Positions 59,665 to 64,000 of a DNA stretch of 64,000 nucleotides are shown here, one piece after another (positions within the stretch are counted from its first letter, which is position 1; each line of letters starts with the position of its first letter). Source of the DNA: Prevotella melaninogenica (lineage in GTDB: Bacteria; Bacteroidota; Bacteroidia; Bacteroidales; Bacteroidaceae); the NCBI RefSeq assembly GCF_018127965.1, contig NZ_CP072349.1:391501-455500 (forward strand), in the 5' to 3' direction. The position numbers were made by a program, and so were the translations under genes. The notes beneath the pieces were generated by a model that saw only the letters and a program-made list of their open reading frames with translations, did not search any database and was not told the origin of the DNA.

Positions 59665-60411
59665 TTATAATTGGTGGAGGGCAGCACCGCAAAGTCCTGC
59701 AATAATACCGCCAACCATAGGACCGAGAACAGGTACCCACGCATATGCCCAATCGTTGTCGCCCTTCATGCAAAGCGCATGAGCGATACGTGGTGATAGG
59801 TCACGAGCCGGATTCATAGCATATCCAGTTGGACCACCGAGTGACATTCCGAGTGCAATAATTAGCAGCGTAACAGGGATTGGACCCAAAGCAGCAAGCC
59901 CGAACTTGAAGTTTTTAGGGTCACAGCAGTTACCCTTTGAACTGAAACTGATGATGATAAAGACAAGTACTAATGTCGCAATCACCTCACAGAGGAAGTT
60001 CAATTTATAGTTGCGGATAGCTGGAGCAGTGCAGAATGTACCAAGCTTCGAAGCATCGTTGTCGGTTGCATCGTAGTGATCTTTATAGAAGATCCACACG
60101 AGGATACCACCTAAGATACCGCCAATCATCTGTCCTGCGGCATAAATAGGTACTGAACTCCAAGGGAACATACCTGCTGCAGCTAAGCCAGCTGATACTG
60201 CTGGGTTAAGGTGAGCACCCGTATAAGGACCTGCAACAAGCACACCCATACATACTGCGAGACCCCACGCAATGGTGATAACAATCCATCCTGAGTTCTG
60301 TCCTTTACTCTTGTTCAGTGTTACACAAGCACATACACCATCTCCGAAAAGCACCAGAATGAGTGTTCCTAATAGTTCCATGAAGAACTGTGTTGTCATT
60401 GAATATTCCAT
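59665..60411 (-). CDS. glpF: Glycerol uptake facilitator (aquaglyceroporin)
   Basis: 248 residues, six membrane helices and the two half-helix NPA boxes: AHLNPAVSAG and GYAMNPARDLSPR (the Asp after NPAR marks the glycerol-conducting subgroup). Lets glycerol diffuse in for trapping by GlpK. Located 38 bp after glpK. Confidence 0.92.
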   Translation of the reverse strand: MEYSMTTQFFMELLGTLILVLFGDGVCACVTLNKSKGQNSGWIVITIAWGLAVCMGVLVAGPYTGAHLNPAVSAGLAAAGMFPWSSVPIYAAGQMIGGILGGILVWIFYKDHYDATDNDASKLGTFCTAPAIRNYKLNFLCEVIATLVLVFIIISFSSKGNCCDPKNFKFGLAALGPIPVTLLIIALGMSLGGPTGYAMNPARDLSPRIAHALCMKGDNDWAYAWVPVLGPMVGGIIAGLCGAALHQL

Positions 60412-60448
60412 AAGGATTGATTTATGGTTGGTTGTTGTTTGTTAGGTC

Positions 60449-61939
60449 TTATTTGTTGGTCAGTGTTCTGCCTATTGCATTAGCCCAACCTGCTTTAGCT
60501 GCTTCGACAGTATCGCTGTCAGCAATAGGTTCAAAGCAACGTTCAACCTGCCATTGGTTCTTAATATCGTCGATATTCTTCCAGAAGCCAACAGCCAGAC
60601 CTGCAAGATAAGCAGCACCTAAAGCGGTTGTCTCAGTGATACGTGGGCGAACAACCTTTATACCAAGAATGTCTGCCTGAGACTGCATTAAGAGGTTATT
60701 GCGTGATGCACCACCATCGACTTTCAGCTCAGTAAGCGAAGCATTCATATCCTTTGCCATTGCTTGAGCAATGTCGTAAGTCTGGAAGGCAATACCATCA
60801 AGGGCAGCACGAGCGATATGTGCACGTGTCGTACCACGTGTTATGCCAATAATTGTACCACGAGCATACTGGTCCCAGTAGGGAGCTGCAAGGCCTGTTA
60901 AGGCAGGAACGAAATAAACGCCACCACTGTCTGGTACGGTTGAGGCTAAGTCTTCTATCTCTGATGATGAGGTAATGAAGCCCAATCCATCACGCAACCA
61001 CTGTACAACAGAGCCTCCTACATAGATAGAACCCTCCAAAGCATAAACAACTTGGTCCCCAATCTTCCACGCAATAGTGGTCAGTAGGTTGTTCTTAGAC
61101 ATAACAGGCTTGTTACCTGTGTTTAACATTACGAAGCAACCAGTGCCGTATGTGTTTTTGATAGAGCCCGGTTCGATACACATCTGACCGAAAAGGGCTG
61201 CCTGTTGGTCACCAGCAATACCCGAGATAGGCACTTCATGGGCGAAGATAGTAGTCTTTGTATGACCATAAACTTCTGAACTTGACTTCACTTCTGGCAT
61301 CATAGACATAGGAATATTCAGTAACTCCATTAGTTCTTCATCCCATTTTAGGTCGTGAATATTGAAGAGCATGGTACGAGAAGCATTCGTAACGTCGGTC
61401 ACGTGTACCTCTCCTCGTGTCAATCGCCATACCAACCATGAGTCTACATTACCGAAGCGGAGCTTGCCCAACTCTGCACGTTTGCGTGCGCCGGGTACGT
61501 TATCAAGAATCCACTTAATCTTTGTTCCGCTGAAATAAGCATCAATAATGAGACCAGTTTTCTCATGAATCTTGTCCGTCAAGCCCTGTACTTTCAGCTC
61601 ATCACAGAACTCTGAAGTGCGGCGATCTTGCCATACAATGGCGTTGTAGATTGGTTCTTCGGTGTCAACATCCCATACAATCGTAGTTTCGCGCTGGTTG
61701 GTAATACCAATACCTGCGATGTCAAGGCCGTTAATATCTATGGCAGAGATAGCCTCAGCGATAACAGAAGCCTGCGAAGACCATATTTCGTTGGGGTTAT
61801 GTTCTACCCATCCAGGTTGTGGAAAGTACTGTGTAAACTCTTTCTGTGCTACAGACTTTATTTGTCCGTTGTGGTCAAAGACGATGGCTCTTGAGCTTGT
61901 TGTTCCTTGATCTAGGGCTAAGATAAATTTCTTCTCCAT
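60449..61939 (-). CDS. glpK: Glycerol kinase
   Basis: 496 residues. Phosphorylates glycerol to sn-glycerol 3-phosphate. N-terminal ATP loop [37 protein letters not shown] and the FGGY-type [14 protein letters not shown] and [16 protein letters not shown]. Follows glpC by about 66 bp. Confidence 0.97.
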   Translation of the reverse strand: MEKKFILALDQGTTSSRAIVFDHNGQIKSVAQKEFTQYFPQPGWVEHNPNEIWSSQASVIAEAISAIDINGLDIAGIGITNQRETTIVWDVDTEEPIYNAIVWQDRRTSEFCDELKVQGLTDKIHEKTGLIIDAYFSGTKIKWILDNVPGARKRAELGKLRFGNVDSWLVWRLTRGEVHVTDVTNASRTMLFNIHDLKWDEELMELLNIPMSMMPEVKSSSEVYGHTKTTIFAHEVPISGIAGDQQAALFGQMCIEPGSIKNTYGTGCFVMLNTGNKPVMSKNNLLTTIAWKIGDQVVYALEGSIYVGGSVVQWLRDGLGFITSSSEIEDLASTVPDSGGVYFVPALTGLAAPYWDQYARGTIIGITRGTTRAHIARAALDGIAFQTYDIAQAMAKDMNASLTELKVDGGASRNNLLMQSQADILGIKVVRPRITETTALGAAYLAGLAVGFWKNIDDIKNQWQVERCFEPIADSDTVEAAKAGWANAIGRTLTNK

Positions 61940-62004
61940 GCTGGTTGTATTTTATAAGGTTGTTATTTTGTTTTTATTTTATCGTTGTTATTAGTAGAAT
62001 CTGC

Positions 62005-63261
62005 CTATTCTATGCCATTTAACTTCCTTGTTTCCTCAATATCCAAGGCTTCGGCAAGGATAGAGATAGGATTCTTTACATCATATCCTGTTGACATTTC
62101 AATCTGCCATTTACAGGTTTCACAGTCGGTAGTAACGTAGTCTGGGTTTACTTCCTTTATCTGTTTGAAGACCCCATAACCAATCTGCTGTGAGCGTTCA
62201 TAGTTCTCTTTCTTGAATCCGTAAGTACCGGCAATACCGCAACATTGGGAGTTGAGCATTGTAAGTTTCAGTCCAGGAATCATCTTCAGTAACTCTGTAC
62301 TGTAGATAACCCAGCCCATCTTCTCCATATGACAAGCTGAATGGTAGGCTGCATGCATCTTGAAATCCTTGAGGAAAGCAAGTTTTATATCGCCACTTTC
62401 TATCAGACGATAGAGGAATCGAGTAGCAAGTGTGATGCTTTCCTTCACATCGTCGACCTTTATATCTAATAGATGCTCATACTCGTCACGCATGGTAAAG
62501 GTGCATGTAGAACTTGTTGTGAGGACAATTCGGCTCTCCTTCGCTGCCTTACGGATTGAGTTGATGTTCACTTCTCCCTGTCTGCGCGCTTGATTACTGA
62601 GCCCGTTAGCAATCAATGCTACACCGCAACATTTCTCTTTCTCTAACAGGTGGACACCATAACCGACCGCATTCATAATCTTTACGAGGTCTTTTCCCAA
62701 TTGTGGGAAGTTATAATTGACGTAACAGCCATGGAAGTAGCTTACGTGTTTCTTATACTTGTCTTGTTCTTTGGCAGCATTACGCTTGTACCATGTCTCA
62801 AACTTCTGACTGCTATAGGCTGGGAAACTACGATGTTTGTCAACTCCCATCACGCTGTGGAGTACTGCTTTGACCGGTTTCAAGCCCAAAGTGGTATTCA
62901 CTATTGGTGCAACCATGTTCGCCATAGTACCCACAAAGTCGGTATTTGCCAACATTCTATCACGCAGGATAGGTCCATGTGTACTATATTTGATGCGTGA
63001 AGCCTGAATGATGTCAGCAATACGAACACCTGAAGGACAGGCAACTTCGCAGCGTTTACAGTTCAGACACATCTTTAACGCATTGTCAAAGAACTTCTTA
63101 TCCTTGAGGCGGTAGCGTTCCAAATCTGGTCCTGAATGTTTCGGACCGGGGTATTCTGGCTCCACTGCAGACACAGGGCAGTAGGCAGTACAGATAGAAC
63201 ACTTCAAACATTGTTCCAAGTTATTACCGCTGATATTCTTTAGTTGTATTCCTTCTGGCAT
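62005..63261 (-). CDS. glpC: Anaerobic glycerol-3-phosphate dehydrogenase subunit C
   Basis: 418 residues. Two 4Fe-4S clusters near the N-terminus (CLKCSICTAYCPV and CLNCKRCEVACPSGV), then two CCG domains (HGCYVNYNFPQLG...CCGVALIANG and HSACHMEKM...CCGIAGTYGF) that bind iron-sulphur or flavin partners. GlpC anchors GlpAB and passes electrons to the menaquinone pool. It overlaps glpB by a few bases' gap (start 63261, glpB end 63266). Confidence 0.95.
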   Translation of the reverse strand: MPEGIQLKNISGNNLEQCLKCSICTAYCPVSAVEPEYPGPKHSGPDLERYRLKDKKFFDNALKMCLNCKRCEVACPSGVRIADIIQASRIKYSTHGPILRDRMLANTDFVGTMANMVAPIVNTTLGLKPVKAVLHSVMGVDKHRSFPAYSSQKFETWYKRNAAKEQDKYKKHVSYFHGCYVNYNFPQLGKDLVKIMNAVGYGVHLLEKEKCCGVALIANGLSNQARRQGEVNINSIRKAAKESRIVLTTSSTCTFTMRDEYEHLLDIKVDDVKESITLATRFLYRLIESGDIKLAFLKDFKMHAAYHSACHMEKMGWVIYSTELLKMIPGLKLTMLNSQCCGIAGTYGFKKENYERSQQIGYGVFKQIKEVNPDYVTTDCETCKWQIEMSTGYDVKNPISILAEALDIEETRKLNGIE

Positions 63262-63265
63262 GACC

Positions 63266-64000
63266 TTATTTCCTTTCTTTTATTGTTTCGGCTACCTGAA
63301 GGGCAGTCAAGAGTGAAACACCTGTACCATCAGCAAGTTTAATGTTATTATGTCCGCTCAATAGGGAACCAATGACAAAGAGGTTGCTGATAGTCTTTCC
63401 GTCTTTTATAGCGTGGAAGTCTTGGTCTGTTTGTACACCGAATTCCATGTAAGGCTGTGCTGCGAACGCATCTTCTTTCGTCCATTCGCTTCGTGCTTCA
63501 GCAGCATCAACATCAAGATTGAAGACTGGTTCGAATACGTGTTGATAATTACTCTGCAGTCCGTGGCTCATGAAAGAACCAGAAGCGAGGATGAACTCGT
63601 CTGCATAAAGGGACTCATTAGGTAGGTTTTCGGTTGTGATAGAGATGAGACGGTTGCCCTCAAAGACACCATTATTGGCTGTATCGCCCACCAATATCGT
63701 TCCACCTAAACGGCTGAAGAGTTGTTTCAAGAGGTGAGTTGTGCGAACACCCGATACCGATGGAGGAAGTGTTGCGAGATACTCAATAGGCTTCTTGACC
63801 ATAGCTTTCAGTTCGTTGAGGCTCTCGTTGTCGTTGAAACCTAAGACAGCAGGTAACAAGAGTACTTCTGCATCTCCACTGATAGCATTGATGCAATCGG
63901 CAACTTTGCGCAAAGCAACCTTGTCTGACAATACTTTCGCAATGTTAGTTGCACGCATCTCAGTAGGACTTTTCCTCACATGGCTCAACTCTTCGGTTGT
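63266..64000 (-). CDS. glpB: Anaerobic glycerol-3-phosphate dehydrogenase subunit B, C-terminal part (cut by window edge)
   Basis: About 245 residues run to the window edge without a stop; full GlpB is about 420 residues, so the N-terminal FAD-binding part is outside. Visible: VLLLPAVLGFNDNES, SVSGVRTTHLLKQLFSRLGG, ADEFILASGSFMSHGL, and a C-terminal LFVIGSLLSGHNNIKLADGTGVSLLTALQVAE. GlpB is the membrane-proximal FAD subunit of GlpABC. glpA probably lies beyond the edge. Confidence 0.92.
   Translation of the reverse strand, partial: TTEELSHVRKSPTEMRATNIAKVLSDKVALRKVADCINAISGDAEVLLLPAVLGFNDNESLNELKAMVKKPIEYLATLPPSVSGVRTTHLLKQLFSRLGGTILVGDTANNGVFEGNRLISITTENLPNESLYADEFILASGSFMSHGLQSNYQHVFEPVFNLDVDAAEARSEWTKEDAFAAQPYMEFGVQTDQDFHAIKDGKTISNLFVIGSLLSGHNNIKLADGTGVSLLTALQVAETIKERK

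Overview
The window looks like a Prevotella or close relative (Bacteroidota, order Bacteroidales). Many genes are preceded by the Bacteroidota -7 box TAnnTTTG, often with TTG/TTTG about 20 bases upstream. The core genes (DUF4292 lipoprotein, EnvC-like coiled-coil protein, HhH protein, glpBC-glpK-glpF block) fit that order, and base composition is moderate. I assign the genus by pattern recognition only.

Layout. 1-168: start of dgt (minus strand, cut by the window edge). 390-5564: dut, a TPR protein, a DUF4292 lipoprotein and an EnvC/M23-like cell-wall protein. 6263-14845: an acyl-CoA ligase broken by a one-base frameshift, prfB without the usual programmed frameshift, a small membrane protein, a CYTH protein, a VanZ-like protein, a sodium-dependent transporter, an HhH protein and murF. 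14921-14993: tRNA-Pro(CGG).

14980-47812 is a 32.8-kb element integrated in the 3' end of tRNA-Pro, bounded by a 15-bp direct repeat (attL/attR). Its left end carries two tandem tyrosine recombinases, the first with degenerate catalytic residues. Its right end carries a divergent repressor/Cro-like switch. From right to left on the minus strand come small early genes, a DnaG-like primase, a P-loop ATPase, a 340-bp region of TGTAGGA repeats, a prohead protease, a major capsid protein, virion proteins, a ParB-methyltransferase gene split by an insertion sequence, terminase genes, a portal and four neck-type genes. I see no tape measure, tail fibre, holin or lysin, so it may be a capsid-forming satellite or a prophage that lost its tail module. 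Between late genes and integrases lies cargo: an amidoligase pair, a candidate sRNA, a Panacea-type toxin-antitoxin pair, a membrane-anchored defence candidate behind an attenuator, and a highly structured leader RNA whose downstream gene was cut by a deleted IS66 element. Two cargo promoters share the same CGCAA...TTGCG dyad exactly 31 bp upstream of the -7 box, and the same half-sites form the dyad in the repressor switch.

47815-64000 returns to host DNA: dusB, a 577-bp element with 13-bp inverted ends and no gene, a DUF3791-DUF3990-DUF3791 toxin-antitoxin-like operon, a Zn/Cd-type P1B ATPase, a secreted protein, a membrane protein with an HTH partner, the oxidative-stress block ahpC-ahpF with oxyR, a periplasmic HAD phosphatase, and glpF-glpK-glpC-glpB for glycerol use (glpB cut by the window edge). 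Palindromic GCACCATTGGTGC repeats recur in four intergenic regions.

Three one-base losses (fadD, and two phage genes in A-runs) may be real, programmed, or sequencing/assembly errors; this cannot be settled from one sequence.
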